A stretch of DNA of 64,000 nt from Primula veris (Eukaryota > Streptophyta > Magnoliopsida > Ericales > Primulaceae). Numbering within the stretch: the stretch's first letter is position 1; the number at the start of each line of letters is the position of its first letter. Made by a program: the position numbers and the translations under genes. Positions 48,100 through 59,083 of the stretch are shown piece after piece. The notes under the pieces were generated by a model, which was given only the letters and a program-made list of their open reading frames with translations, did no database searches and was not told where the DNA came from. The DNA lies in assembly GCA_963682055.1 (NCBI GenBank), contig OY821747.1, forward strand, positions 14,806,258 to 14,870,257. Direction: 5' to 3'.

Positions 48100-49190
48100 C
48101 GTCATGGAGTTTTCTTCGTCTTCTTATAAGGGTAATATCACTTCAAAAATTTCTCGTTGATGGGGCCAATTTTTAAACCATTTTTAACGCTCAACTTGTA
48201 TGCACCGTTAGAGTAGAATTCGATTACTTTGTGCAGTCCATCCCATTTGGAGACAAATTTATTTCACGTGCGACGTGTTGTGATGATGGGTCTTATTACT
48301 GCAAGTACTAAATCCCCTTTTTGAAAAGACCTTTGCTTAACCTTTTTGTTGAAGGCCTTTGACATTCGTGCTTGATAGCATTCCAAGCGTTGTTAAGCTT
48401 CAAGTCACTTTTTGTGAAGTGCATCAAGTTCTTCCAATTAAAGGCGAGCGTTATCTTCAAGAGTTAGTCCTTCTTATATAGCTATTCAGAGTGATGGTAT
48501 TTGATTTTCCAAAGGAAGAACATCTTCTACCCCATAAACGAGTGCATATGGAGTGGCTTGAGTTACGCTCGATATGTTGTCTGATATGCCCACAGAGCTT
48601 ATTTGATCCTTTCGTGTCAATCACTTTTGGATTTAGCCACCACCTTCTTCAAAAAATTCCCATGCGTCTTGTTAAAAGGTTCGGCAAGTCCATTAGCTGG
48701 TGCATTGTACATTGAAGAATTATGTTGTTTAAAACCAAATTTCTTGCACAAGTTGGTCATCACCCTATTGTAAAAAGGCATCCCATTGTCATTGATGATA
48801 TAGCGTGGTATTCCATATCTGAATATGATATTACTTTTGATTAAATCCACCACAGTTTCTTTATTTACGGCTTTCAAAGGTACCGCCTCAGCCCACTTTG
48901 AAAAGTAATCAGTGGCTGCAAGTATGTAAAGATGACCTCCGCAAGACTTAGGAAGAGGGACAATTACATCGAGTCCCCATTCTTCGAATGGTCAAGAGGC
49001 GATTGTAGGGTGCAATGGTTCAGACGGTTGATGTAGAAGTTTTGCATGGAACTGACAAGCTTGACACCTTTTGACATATTCTAAATAGTCTTTAACCATG
49101 GTGGGCCAGTAATATCCCATTCCTTTGATTCGAAAGTGGAGATTTGGACCAGATTGATGAGCCCCACAAATACCGGAATGCACTTCTTTC
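48100..49190 (-). pseudogene. Integrase of element A (broken)
   Basis: On the - strand the HHCC zinc domain comes first (49183-48992: CGAHQSGPNLHFRIKGMGYY, then CQACQFHAKLL). After a frame break comes the catalytic core (48877-48617) with INDNGMPFYNRVM (second catalytic Asp) and NGLAEPFNKTHGNFLKK (catalytic Glu). A C-terminal part with TTRRTWNKFVSKWDGLH-like sequence extends to about 48110. Stops and frameshifts separate the pieces. It would have joined element DNA to the chromosome. It is inactive now. Confidence 0.85.
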
Positions 49191-49222
49191 GTTGCTTGTC
49201 TTGATTCTTCCTCATCTTAGCA

Positions 49223-49880
49223 TCATAGAAACAGTCCTTGAAAAGATCGACGGTAAAGAGTGCTTTTGAAGAAAATGAACTTTGTTGAGCGGCGTCTCAC
49301 ATCTATCTTCTTATGATGATTATCCGGCAATTTACCATGTTCTAAGTAATCGATGATGAGTTGACTCCGATCTTCCCTTTCTATTTCAATGACAGAAATA
49401 GCTGTGACTTTTTTCACATCATCTTTAGCGCTTTCATCCTCTGGAGGTATTATTCACCACTCACATATTAGGATTTTCACTTGTTCCTCTGGGAGGGCTA
49501 GATTTGATGCCAATTTTTCCAAAGCATCTTCTTGTTTGTTTTCTTTTCTTGGCACATGCTCTAAGTTAACATCTTCGATCCTTGTGATAAGTTTTGCAGT
49601 GTAGTCATGGTATAGTAATAACTCTTCTTTCTTTACTTTATATTCTTCTAATACTTGGCTTATAATTAGTTGAGAATCCCCATATACTCTCATATGTTGA
49701 TATTTTTATTCAAAAGCCATTTCAAGTCCTCAGATAAGGGCATGGTATTCTGCCATGTTGTTCGAGCAATTTTGAGTTAGGGAGAAAGTATAAGACAACA
49801 CATCTCCTTAAGGGCTAATGAATACTACACCAGCACCTACCCCCCACAATGAGAGCCTCCATCAAAATACATTGTATAGG
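49223..49880 (-). pseudogene. Second RNase H (archaeal-type, aRH) of element A
   Basis: After the first RNase H, a second RNase H-like domain is visible on the - strand. A degraded FDGGS...NMAEYHALI start lies at about 49880-49720. It is followed by the frame 49693-49454 with VYGDSQLIISQVLEEY and HVPRKENKQEDALEKLASNL. These are the hallmark motifs of the additional RNase H found in Tat-lineage Ty3/gypsy elements. A linker to integrase (ERSQLIIDYLEHGKLP, 49417-49223) follows. The presence of two RNase H domains is the main support for the lineage call. Confidence 0.8.
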
Positions 49881-49889
49881 ATGGTCTGC

Positions 49890-50165
49890 TAAGAAGTTTG
49901 GTGGCCTTTTGAGGAACATAGACTATATCAAATTCTTGAAATGTAGTGCCCATCTTGCTAGCCTATCTGACCATACTGGTTTTGACATGACATATTTGAC
50001 CGGGTTAGCTTTCGAAATCAAACTAATTGTATGAGCTTGAAAATAATGTCATAGTGTGTTGATTGCAAACACCAAAGCGAGGCACATTTTCTCAATTGGT
50101 GTATAATTCACTTCACATGGTGTCATTATCCTGCTTAAATAATAAAGGCCATTCTCTTTTCCATG
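49890..50165 (-). pseudogene. First RNase H of element A (degraded)
   Basis: Read on the - strand with frame jumps, this stretch shows NYTPIEKMCLALVFAI, SLISKANPVKYVMSKPV and RLARWALHF. These are the usual RNase H motifs of Ty3/gypsy pol that follow RT. It directly continues the RT part and precedes the second RNase H. Stops make it inactive. Confidence 0.7.
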
Positions 50166-51497
50166 TTAATTTTCTTGAGCTAATAAACCTCCGATAGAGC
50201 GCTCTTGCACCGCCAGATATAAAATTAATGGTCTTCCGAGAGTAGGCGTAGCTAAAATAGGTGGCTTAGTCAAGTATGACTTAATAACTTTGAATGCGTT
50301 ATCACAAGCTTCGTCCCATTCAAACGGTGTTCCATTCTTTATAATGCGACTGAATAGTTGACAATGTCCCGACGGATTTGAAATGAATCTCCGTAGATAG
50401 GCTAGTTTTTTCTGTAAGCTTCTAAGTTCATGGATATTCTTTGGTGGTTGCATTTTTACAATAACTTCGATCTTAGATTTGTCAATTTCAATTCCTCAAT
50501 GGCGGACGATGAACCCAAGGAACTTTCCTGATATGACTCTGAAAGCGCACTTAAGTGGATTCATTTTTAGTTGATATATCCGAAGTCTCTCAAATCCCAA
50601 TTCAAGGTCTTCAAGATGCTCGTTTATTTTATTTGTTTTGACAACGATATCATCAACATAGCACTCAACATTCTTATGAAGCATATCATCAAACATCATT
50701 TGCATTGCACGTTAATAGGTGGCCCTTGCATTCTTTAGTCCAAATGGCATATCTTCGTAGCAATAAATTCCCTTTGGCGTGTGAAAAGCTATCATCTCTT
50801 CTTCTTGTGGAGCCATACGAATTTGGTTGTAACCCGACGATCCATCCATGAATGACAAAACTTCATATCCAGTTGTTGAGTCTATCACGAGTTCAGGTAT
50901 CGGGAGTGGGAATTCGTCTTTTGGGCATGCATTATTAAGATATGGAAATCCAACACAAACTCGAATCTGCCCATTTTTCTTCTTGACAGGATCTATACTT
51001 GAGATCCATGTTGGATATTTGACATCTCTAATGAAACTTGCCTCAATTAGCTTATTAACCTCTTTCTCAATTTGTTGGACTAGTTCTGGGCGAAACCTTC
51101 GTTGACATTACTTGATCAGTCGTGAGCCATGTTTTACGGCGAGGTGGTGAACTGTTATCTTAGGATCAAGCCCAGGCATTTACTGGTAACTCCATGCAAA
51201 AAAATCTTTGTATCTCATGAGAAGTTTTACGTAAGCTTCTTGTTCTTCAGGGTTCAACAAAGCGCTCAAATATATCGGTCTTGGTTCATTGAGTGTTCCA
51301 AGATTACCCTCTTTTAATTCATCGACGGTAGACTTGATACCTTCTTCAAATTCTAGTGGTGCTTCATCTACATCTTCTATGATCCAGTCCTTATCTTCTT
51401 TTTCCGTAATATAATACGAACTAATGGTTTTCGCCTCTTTTGGATGATCATAACAAATGCTTGTGACTTTTGTAGTACTATCCTTTTTTCCAGCCAC
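50166..51497 (-). pseudogene. Reverse transcriptase of element A (broken)
   Basis: On the - strand: the linker with RPIYLSALLNPEEQEAYVKL (51497-51180), then the palm motifs around 50880-50715 (LSFMDGSSGYNQIRMA, MPFGLKNARATY). The catalytic VECYVDDIVVKTNK is in 50705-50496, and thumb/connection sequence with AYLRRFISNPSGHCQLF is in 50453-50166. Order and motifs are those of a Ty3/gypsy RT. At least three frame breaks separate these segments, so there is no working enzyme. Confidence 0.9.
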
Positions 51498-52366
51498 AAT
51501 TTTTTGTGTATCTTTATCTTTATTTGTTTTTAAACTTTCTATTGCAGATGGTGTAGAGATCGAGAGACTTCCAAGTCTCTACTGAGAGTTCTTCTTTTTG
51601 TATGATGCCCCCTAATGTTGGCGAACATACTTATGCCTGGGTGTTAACCTTTGAAACACTGATACTTGAAAGTTACTTGTTTTCCTTAATCGTTCATGTA
51701 CCGATTTACGTGCAATAGACAACCTATCAAACACGGATGGATGCCTTCTGGGTCCCAAACGATCAAAGACTTATGAATTCACTTTTGTTATGGGAACATC
51801 TTCTTCGAATGTTGTGTAGCAGTTTCTTGACTTCTTTATGACTATGCGGGGTGGTAACGGTGATTCAAAGCCCATCCCTTCATGAGATTCTTTTACGCGA
51901 GATCCCTTTTTCTTGAGCAAGTGTTGAGTCTGATTCAATCCATGCAATTTTTCCCCAGTTACATCAGGCACCAATTGTCCAGGAGTGCATGTCTTTTTTT
52001 AAACTATAGCCAACATTTGCAAGCATCTTGTAAGCATTAGGATCGAAACCTTCACCCGTTCTCACCCTTGGCAGGTCTTCGTGTTCTTTTAAGGGTTCGT
52101 GTACTGGTCTGACAAATCCTTTTAACACTGAGAGTTGCTTGAACTTAGTGATTGGAAAGGTTAGATCATCAATTTGGGTGTCGTCATTCTTCGAGAGACT
52201 CGATCCGTACGAAACAATAGGAGTTTTCTTGGAAACAATCTTATTTGAAGACGTAGGCAGTGCTACAAGCTCTAATCCTTTTTCCTTTGTATTGTTTGAG
52301 TAGAATTTCGCATCTGCATAGTAGACTCCACTCCGCTGAACGGTTTGTAATCTGCTACAACTTTCT

Positions 52367-52684
52367 TTACCATATTACCTTAACAATATTTGAAGTATTG
52401 TGAATAGTGGATGGGATGACCTTATTTTTGTGAATCCAACGTCGCCCGAGAAACATGTTATAAGAAGTCTTAGCATTGAGTACATGAAACAATACAGATG
52501 AAGTTAACTCTCTAATTAACAGTTCTAGATGAATCGTTCCAATTGCGTGTTGTCCGTCTTGATTGAATCCTTGAATCATTAAACGACTATGAGAGAGTTG
52601 ATCCATAGGAATGCCAAGATCATTCATTGTTCGAAGTGGTAAGATATTGATAGCTGACCCACCATCTATGAGGCATTGAATCAA
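52367..52684 (-). pseudogene. Aspartic protease of element A
   Basis: The frame contains CLIDGGSAINILPLRTMNDL with the catalytic Asp (form DGGS rather than the common DTGA, as usual in Tat-type elements). It continues to YNMFLGRRWIHKNKVIPST, the conserved C-terminal strand (LGRxWL). It lies between the gag tail and RT. The flanking region is interrupted by stops. Confidence 0.85.
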
Positions 52685-52991
52685 ATAGCAAGTCTTTTTC
52701 AGAGAAATTGACAGTCGTCATGTTTGTTGATTAATTTACTTCTTCAGATTTAGTGGGTGTCTGTGAGAGTATAGCAGAATCGTCTTCCTTTTCTTCAGGG
52801 AGCTCTTCAATACTTGCAACATTACATGAGACAACATACCAGTCATTCTCATATTCTTCTTCAGATTATCTATCATTTATACATCATTCACATTCACAAA
52901 CATCCTAGAAGAAATGACTATCATCATCTTTGAACTTGTAGATAGGATTTCCTCGATAGTAGTAGGTGATTGGAATCTCCATGCTCGATAT

Positions 52992-53840
52992 TTATGGAGA
53001 GGATTCTTCAATCACTCGTTCTTTGTAACGTAGAACGTAGTAGTCCCCATCAGCCTCCTTAAGCAGCCCAACTTGTTTATTGCCGGCCACGTATCTTTCT
53101 TTAAGAACTAGTTGGCATTCTTGACTGAAATCTTTGCAAGGTGTAGACGAATGTGGATGATGGTAAATTTCTTGTGTCCTAGAGTATTTAGTAAAGTAGT
53201 CAAACATCCCAGATGGTTCTCCAAGTAGTCCGACTTCTAGATCTCCGGCTTCATATTTTTCTCTAAGTATTTGTTGAGTTGATTTCCTTTTGTGTTTCTT
53301 TTTATTTCCTTTTGGTCTTTCTTCGTCGTTACAGAACTCTTTCCATTGATCTTCCAAGCAATCTTTGCAATCGCATACGTTAAAGAAACAATGTCCGTTT
53401 TCACTGAATTTGTAGCTCGAATTATCTTTATTATGTGAGATAGTTGAAGTACTTTCCAAGTTTAGAGACACGATTGTATTATCATTCTTCTTGAGTGATT
53501 TGTTATCGCTTTTCATAGTTTCTTGTATGATGGTCTCATTATTTTGATGCACGTTTGTAAAAGGAAACTCAATGACCCCAACTTTAACTGGTGGGAAGGA
53601 ACCAAATTGGATAGACACGGTGAAATCTTCGCGTGTGCCTTCAATTGGAAGGTTGTCCATGATACTAGCATAATGAGCATTTGTTGTTTCTTCCTCTTCC
53701 AAGGAAATCTTGCCTTGGCTGGCCAATAGAATAATTTTCTCCTTCAATATGAAACATTGTTGAGTCGGATGACTAACAAGATGATGATATTTATAGTAAT
53801 TCACATCCTCTACTTTGTCGACCTCTTCTGGACGTTTCAT
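52992..53840 (-). pseudogene. Gag-pol linker with zinc-finger-like motif (element A)
   Basis: A 282-codon frame. Near the start, YYKYHHLVSHPTQQCFILKE resembles the CxYHx(n)HxxxxC zinc-knuckle variant of Tat/Ogre gag, with the first Cys lost to Tyr. The rest is polar and includes a Cys-rich piece (NVCDCKDCLEDQWKEFC) and two related repeats (LREKYEAGDLEVGLLGEPSG and LKERYVAGNKQVGLLKEADG). I know no function for the rest. Confidence 0.65.
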
Positions 53841-54243
53841 CTATGGTAGTTCAATGATTTTAAGGTCAAGAAGTTTATCGAGCATTCAAGGAACTTCAGC
53901 ATCGGGAAATGGATACTGCTTTTCTTGCATTTCCTTTAAAGTAAGTATTCTCTTTTCATTCCACTGGTTTTGGGTTTTATCACCTTGAGTTTTATTCATA
54001 GGTGTTTTGATCTTAAATTGTAGAGTTGACTTTGATTGTCTTGCAAACTTGAAGAATGATTCCTTTTTATTAGTGTTTGGATGAGACTCGACCCACTTCT
54101 TGTTTCGCTATATACTTGGATACCATCGAAATTGGAAAGGTTTGATCACCGCATGAAGAAATGTCGAGTTCCATGTCATGAGTCTGACTTGCCAGGTCTC
54201 CAAAAGTCTTTGGCTTTATTCCTTGACGAATGTATCTGAGGCC

Positions 54244-55359
54244 CTAATGCATGCCTTGGATGCAAATTTTGATGCATGATGATTCACAGAACTTATCCTT
54301 GCAGCTTAGGCTCAACCCTCTCCATCTGTTGATATAATCGATGACCGGTTCATCTTTCCATTGACGGGTGTTGGTGAGCTCAATCATGCTTACCGTACGT
54401 CGGGTGCTGTAGAAGCAGTTGAGAAATTCGTGTTCTAGTTGCTCCCAACTATCAATTGTTCCTGGTTCTAGGTCACAATAACAATCGAAGGCATTATCTT
54501 TCAATGTATGAACAAATTGTTTCACAATGAGGTCGCATTTAGTCCCAGCGTTGCTACATGTTTCCACAAAGTGGGCTATGTGTTGCTTTGGATTTTGTTT
54601 TCCATCAAACTGTTGAAACCTGGGCGGCTGATAGTCAATAGGCATCTTTAATTTCTCAATCCTTCGAGTATAAGGCTTGACGTAGCCAAAGGAAGAAGGT
54701 GTTATTTCTTCATATCTACCCTTAACTATACCAAGTATGAGGTTTTTTAACTGATCAATGGGAAATGATCCATCTGAGCGCGGTTCGATAGTTTCTTTCT
54801 TCTCTTGATGTAAGCTTGAGGATTCCGCCTCTTCTTTCATATTTTCTTTATTAGCAGCAGCCTCACTTGGTGTTCCAATCTTCTCTATCATTTTCATCAT
54901 CATTGCAAATTGGTGGTCACAGTCATTAGTAGTCTGCACAATAGTTTCAACAGTCTTTGAGATGATGCTAAGTTGCTCTTCTAACGCCATAGCATTCATA
55001 GTCAAAACTGTCATAATTGTTGAATTAGTGTAAGAAAATCGTGGTATATTTAGTGGAGAGTCTGAATTTGTACTATTGTCCACCAATCCTTCTTTTAGTT
55101 TTGCTGCTAAGAAGGAATCATCGATGTCAGGTCTTTCACGAGATATTTCTATATCTACCTTAACTTTTGATAGCTCTTCGACTTCATCGCTCCATAGGAA
55201 GCGAGTATTTCCTTTCTTGTAAGAATCCATTGTTTGACTTGATGATTGAGGAGCAACAGATTTGTTACGAGTGATTCGAGGGGCATTTGTTGTTGATGTT
55301 TTCTTGGAATGGATCGAAGAATCTTCAACTTCCTTGAAGATATCTTTCTTTGGAGCCAT
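54244..55359 (-). pseudogene. Gag of element A
   Basis: The start ATG at 55359 (MAPKKDIFKEVEDSS) follows the LTR and priming site by about 70 bp. The C-terminal half matches the retrotransposon gag domain (PF03732): YQPPRFQQFDGKQNPKQHIA, CDLEPGTIDSWEQLEHEFLN, and TRQWKDEPVIDYINRWRGL. The frame ends at 54244 just after CIKICIQGMH; gag-like sequence goes on below with stops (near 54230-53850). It would have formed the virus-like particle. The N-terminal part is polar and low in complexity. Confidence 0.88.
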
Positions 55360-55409
55360 CGATGTTTTTTTTAGAAACTTACGAAAAGAGGAGATGAAAG
55401 GTAGAGAAG

Positions 55410-55427
55410 GTCCCACCGGGTGTGCCA
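55410..55427 (-). other. Primer binding site of element A
   Basis: Five bases inside the 5' LTR the - strand reads TGGCACACCCGGTGGGAC. It starts with the TGG expected to pair with a tRNA CCA end. I cannot assign the tRNA from memory, but it is not initiator tRNA-Met. Confidence 0.55.
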
Positions 55428-55432
55428 AAATT

Positions 55433-56539
55433 TGTTTCACACAAATTTTCACAAAGGCTTGAAAATAAAATACATGAAAATTAATGGTGAACAAATGAAT
55501 TTATATTTCAATTTATGCGAGTACAATACTCTGAATAATTTTCTACAAAGGTAGAAAACAAATAATCCTTTGATTCTTCCTTCCAACAACTTTTGGTGGC
55601 TTGATTGACTTGTTTTGGGATCGAATACTTGAATTCTTGAAGAAACGCTTGATGTGAGCTTAATATTGTTTATGTTGATTATCTTGAGTTTGTTTTGTAC
55701 TTGATTGATGTTCTTCAACTTTAATGAAGATATTTGTTGACTTGATCTTGAGAAACGTCGAGTTCTCATCTTTTAATGCTTCTTGCAGATCGAACAGTGG
55801 ACTTGCTTGAGTTTCTTGATGAACTTGGTTGAAGATCTTCAAATTTTTTGAAGGTCTTTCAAGGTTGATCTTGAGAAACATCGCGGCTCTTAATGCTCCT
55901 TGTAGATCGAACAGTGGATTTGTTTGAGTTTGTTGATGAACTTGGTTGAAGATCTTCGAATTTTTTGAAGGACTTTGAAGATTGATCTTGAGAAATGTCG
56001 GATTCGCGGCCTTTAATGCTTCTTGCGGATCGAACGTAGGATCTTCTTCGATTTGTTGATGAAGTTGATGAAACTTCAAATCTTCTTGCTGATCTTCGAG
56101 GATTCGAGGCTTGATTTTGGCTTGAATTTTTCAGAGATTCTATCAAAGTCTACTTTGCCTTGAATTTTTGTGTCGAAAATGTGAGGCCTCCCCCTCTATT
56201 TATAGTAGTCGGGATGAAATATTTACAACGGTGCCTACCCAAGCTTGACATTTTTACCAAACAGTGCCATGAACAAATAAGTGCATTTAAACAAACACAA
56301 ATGCTTTGGAAGGATTATAAAAGAGCATTATATATTAAGTTACTCTTTCATTTGTAATAAATTAATCACTTTCGAGAAAAGAAATATTTTATATTTTATA
56401 TATTTATTATCTTTTTCTTTTATGTAACAATAAATATATATTTTTCTTCTCTTTTTGTTAGAAAATTAGTAATTAGTTTTAATTTAATTTAGAACATACG
56501 TGTCATATTTTTATTGGGTGTAAAATTTGTGTGTCTACA
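55433..56539 (-). repeat. 5' LTR of element A
   Basis: 1107 bp, TGTTTCACAC ... TGTCTACA on the + strand. The 5' half (in + orientation 55600-56110) is built of imperfect repeats with GGATCGAAC and TTGATGAACTTG. The open frames at 55449-56146 are read through these repeats and are not taken as genes. On the - strand TATAAATA (56195-56202) is a candidate TATA box for the element transcript. Confidence 0.85.
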
Positions 56540-56715
56540 CTACTCTACCTTACCTATGTTTTTTTGTTTTTTTATTTTAGGGTAAACGATCTTATATATA
56601 ATAATAAATGAGGCAGAAGCCCCCTAGGGAGTGCTCCGAACAAAGAACTAGGAAAAAAATAAAATGGGATTAGTCACTATTTGTTCTTTTAGTTGTTTTT
56701 AAATACTAGTTACTA
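56540..56715. other. Right flank of element A (repeat unit 1 continued)
   Basis: Begins CTACTCTACCTTACC, collinear with the end of the unit at 57455-57475 (CTACCTACCTTACC). It then holds about 110 bp (56565-56680) that are absent from the 57.5-kb copy, and resumes with TGTTCTTTTAGTTG and AAATACTAGTTA. No gene. Confidence 0.55.
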
Positions 56716-57031
56716 CTCCCCTGACCCTTTTTAAGTGTCCACTATTTCTTATTGGGCTGTATCAAAATAAGTGTCTAATTTTTCAATTTGGTAATTAAAA
56801 AGTAACAAACTTACTATTTTACCCTTTAAATAATATTAAAATAAAAAAGAGAACATAAAAGGAAATAAACATAATAATGTGACAGATTTACCATTCATGA
56901 AATATTTCATCAACATAAATAAATTTAGTTATGCTTTTAATAAGGGCAATATAAGTAGTTTATATATCAAATTTTTAACTCTTAAAAAGTCGTAATTTTC
57001 AAGGGGGACACTTAAAAAGAGACGGAGGAAG
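56716..57031. mobile_element. Stowaway-like MITE
   Basis: Left end CTCCCCTGACCCTTTTTAAG and inverted right end CTTCCTCCGTCTCTTTTTAAG-type sequence form the TIR typical of Stowaway (CTCCCTCCGT family). TA dinucleotides at 56714-56715 and 57032-57033 are the target duplication. The related sequence at 57500-57510 (GGTTACCAGATTTTAATTTG) is an uninterrupted copy of the site. No coding capacity. Confidence 0.75.
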
Positions 57032-57033
57032 TA

Positions 57034-57545
57034 TATTTTAATTTGGTCCGGGTAGTGGAAAAAAATGCTCCACAGTTCTAATGTGCAATTTTGGCTAAAA
57101 AAATTTCCACAAAGTAAACTGGTTTTTAATTTTTGAAATTTGAAATTTCGAAATTGCAAAAATTATGTAGTTGGACGCAAAACATATATTAACTTGCGAC
57201 AGAGTGAGTATATATATGACCGGTTTTTATGCTTCTTGGACCCTGAATTATTGTTGTTTTCTCGATCAGTACCTTGAATTATTATTTTTATTATTGAGTT
57301 GTGTTGTTACAAAACTGTTGCGTGTCTTGTGTATTTTTGTCTCTATAACTAGATGGGCAATCAGAGGGGCTATAACTAAAAGGAGGGAGGCATGATGATT
57401 TCTCTTATTTATTTGTTCAACTAGTAGAAATAAGAAGATACAAACCAATTTAATCTCTACCTACCTTACCTTTGTTCTTTTGTTTTGAAATACTGGTTAC
57501 CAGATTTTAATTTGGTCCCGATAATGAAAAAATATCCGTCTATTA
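57034..57545. repeat. Repeat unit 2, uninterrupted copy
   Basis: Holds, in order, sequence collinear with the flanks of the hAT-like element (57296-57345), of element A (57345-57475) and of the Stowaway-like MITE (57480-57530). It includes GTCTCTATAACTAGATGG, which relates it to the UBP upstream region. It is non-coding as far as I can see. Confidence 0.65.
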
Positions 57546-57839
57546 TTAGTTTGCTAGACGGTTTAACATGTAACAAAATTTAGATATTTATATGTAAAGA
57601 AGGGTATTTGTCTTTACTAACGAGTTTAACAAATATTCTTAGTAATATATAATGCGTTTTACGTTATTAATGAGTATATTTATTGAATTGATATAGTTTG
57701 CTAGACGGTTTAACATGTAACCAAATTTATATATTCATATGTAAAGAAGTGTATTTGTCTTTACTAACGAGCTTAACAAATATTCTTAGTAATATATAAT
57801 GAGTTTTACGTTATTAATGAGTATATTTATTGAATTGAT
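57546..57839. repeat. 147-bp tandem duplication
   Basis: The unit with AGTTTGCTAGACGGTTTAAC and TCTTTACTAACGAG appears at 57546-57692 and 57693-57839 with about eight differences. Non-coding. Confidence 0.9.
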
Positions 57840-57950
57840 AAAAACCTCTTTAAAATAATAAATTATTAACTTATCGATTAATTAATATCTCTCTAAATTA
57901 ATGAATTTTCATGGTCCAAACAATATTAATTTATAGAGGTTTTACTACAA
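57837..57950. mobile_element. Emigrant-like MITE (pogo family)
   Basis: The inverted ends TGATAAAAACCTCTTTAAA and TAGTAAAACCTCTATAAA resemble the Emigrant TIR and the ends of the pogo-like element at 58507-61277. At about 110 bp it is a short non-autonomous relative that the transposase of that element might once have moved. Confidence 0.6.
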
Positions 57951-58506
57951 TAAAGTGATTCCCTATGTGATTTAGCTTTTGAAATTTGTTATTTCACCAT
58001 TGCAATAAGTAAAAATTGTATAGCTGAACTCAAAACACATGTTCACTCTGTCCCTAAACAAATTTACTTTACGAAAATACATGCAACTTTTACTATCAAA
58101 ATTTCCGAAATAAAAAATTAAAAATTCTATCATATAGCTCCAACCATGAACTTTGCGATTAACTTTTGAAAATATTTTTTTGGGCAATCTAGATATGAAA
58201 AAATTATCGGTCAAAATTGTACGTATTTTTGTAGATGACATTTGTTTAGAGACTTCTGATTATTAAATTGCGGCAGAGTGAGTATATGACTAGCAATATT
58301 GGTCATTTAAGGTTACCTTTTAGAAGGAAAGGAAATATATATGGAATTACGAAACCAATAATAGACTATAAAAAAAAATGAACAATTGACTAATGATGAA
58401 CGAGGCCAGGTCATAAGGGGGTGTAGATGGTTCCATGATTCCAACTGAAACGAAATCACATCCGTTTCGGAAAAGTTTTGACAGCCCGGAGTCATTTATA
58501 TTGGTA
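57951..58506. other. Non-coding stretch left of the pogo-like element
   Basis: No gene. A segment near 58266 (TTGCGGCAGAGTGAGTATAT) repeats one at 57194, showing that the local duplication extends here. Ends in TA (58505-58506), the target site of the pogo-like element. Confidence 0.5.
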
Positions 58507-58771
58507 CACTAGAAACCCTATAAATTAATATTCATGGGACCACCAAAATTTATTAATTAAAAAAATTATTAATTAATCGATAAATTAATAATTAATAATT
58601 TATATATTAATTAATATTTTATTAATTTATAATGAAATAATCAATTTACAAACACCTTTCAAACTTTCACTTAATTATTGTACAATGCATGTATGTATAT
58701 CAAATGAATGGCCCAATTTGGTTGAGAAATCTCTCACTCTCTATATATATATATATCACTCTCTCTCTAAA

Positions 58772-59083
58772 ATGGCGAAGAGACTGATACCTTGCCTAAA
58801 CCGGGTTTTGGTTGAGAAAATCATTCCACCTACCAAAACCGCTAGCGGGATCTTGCTCCCCGAGAAAACCGCCAAGCTGAACTCAGGTAAAATTGTAGCT
58901 GTTGGTCCTGTGATTCATGATAAAAATGGAAATAAGATTCCTGTAAGTTTGAAGGAAGGTGACACGGTTCTCTTAACTGAGTATGATGGAAGTGAAGTTA
59001 AGCTTGGCGATAAAGAGTATCATCTTTACCTCGATGAAGACATTCTGGGAACTCTGCATGAATTAGACTATTCTCGTTGCTGA
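58772..59083 (+). CDS. CPN10: 10-kDa chaperonin (CPN10/GroES family), inside a transposon
   Basis: A 103-aa GroES-family co-chaperonin. In mitochondria such proteins cap the CPN60 ring during protein folding. The start MAKRLIPCLNRVLVEKI is the standard plant CPN10 start; the frame is open for 29 more codons upstream, but those are not family-like. The mobile loop that binds CPN60 is present (PPTKTASGILLPEKTAKLNS), as are GKIVAVGP, LKEGDTVLL, and the C-terminal YHLYLDEDILGTLHE. Plant homologues usually end there at about 97-98 aa; here LDYSRC is added. There is no intron and no stop, which suggests a processed (retro)copy or strong loss of introns. The 5' side has a (TA)n and a CT-rich leader. 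It lies between the left TIR and the transposase of a pogo-like element. Some usual Gly/Pro positions are changed (LLTEYDGS). Expression is unknown. Confidence 0.9.
   Translation: MAKRLIPCLNRVLVEKIIPPTKTASGILLPEKTAKLNSGKIVAVGPVIHDKNGNKIPVSLKEGDTVLLTEYDGSEVKLGDKEYHLYLDEDILGTLHELDYSRC

Larger units (their letters stand above)
20178..56539 (-). mobile_element. Element A: Tat-lineage Ty3/gypsy retrotransposon with nested insertions
   Basis: A single old LTR retrotransposon read on the - strand, inferred from four facts. The LTR at 20178-21298 and that at 55433-56539 are alike end to end (TG...CA). A purine-rich tract precedes the left LTR, a priming site follows the right LTR, and gag-pol lies between in the correct order. 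The outside flanks continue each other in the repeat copy at about 57.4 kb. The candidate target duplications are TTACT (20173-20177) and CTACT (56540-56544), 4 of 5. The pol region has two RNase H domains. The spacer between integrase and the 3' LTR carries an antisense plant mobile domain gene. Subtracting nested elements, the original would be about 17 kb, large but usual for Tat/Ogre-type elements. Many stops and frameshifts make it non-autonomous now. Confidence 0.78.

Noticed and set aside
55449..56146. Open frames of 95-139 codons over the 5' LTR of element A
   Set aside because: They read through the internal imperfect repeats of the LTR in several frames; composition follows the repeats and no domain is visible.
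58685..58771. N-terminal extension of CPN10 by 29 codons
   Set aside because: The extension translates a (TA)n and CT-rich leader; the family start is MAKRLIP at 58772. A transit peptide is not expected for plant mitochondrial CPN10.
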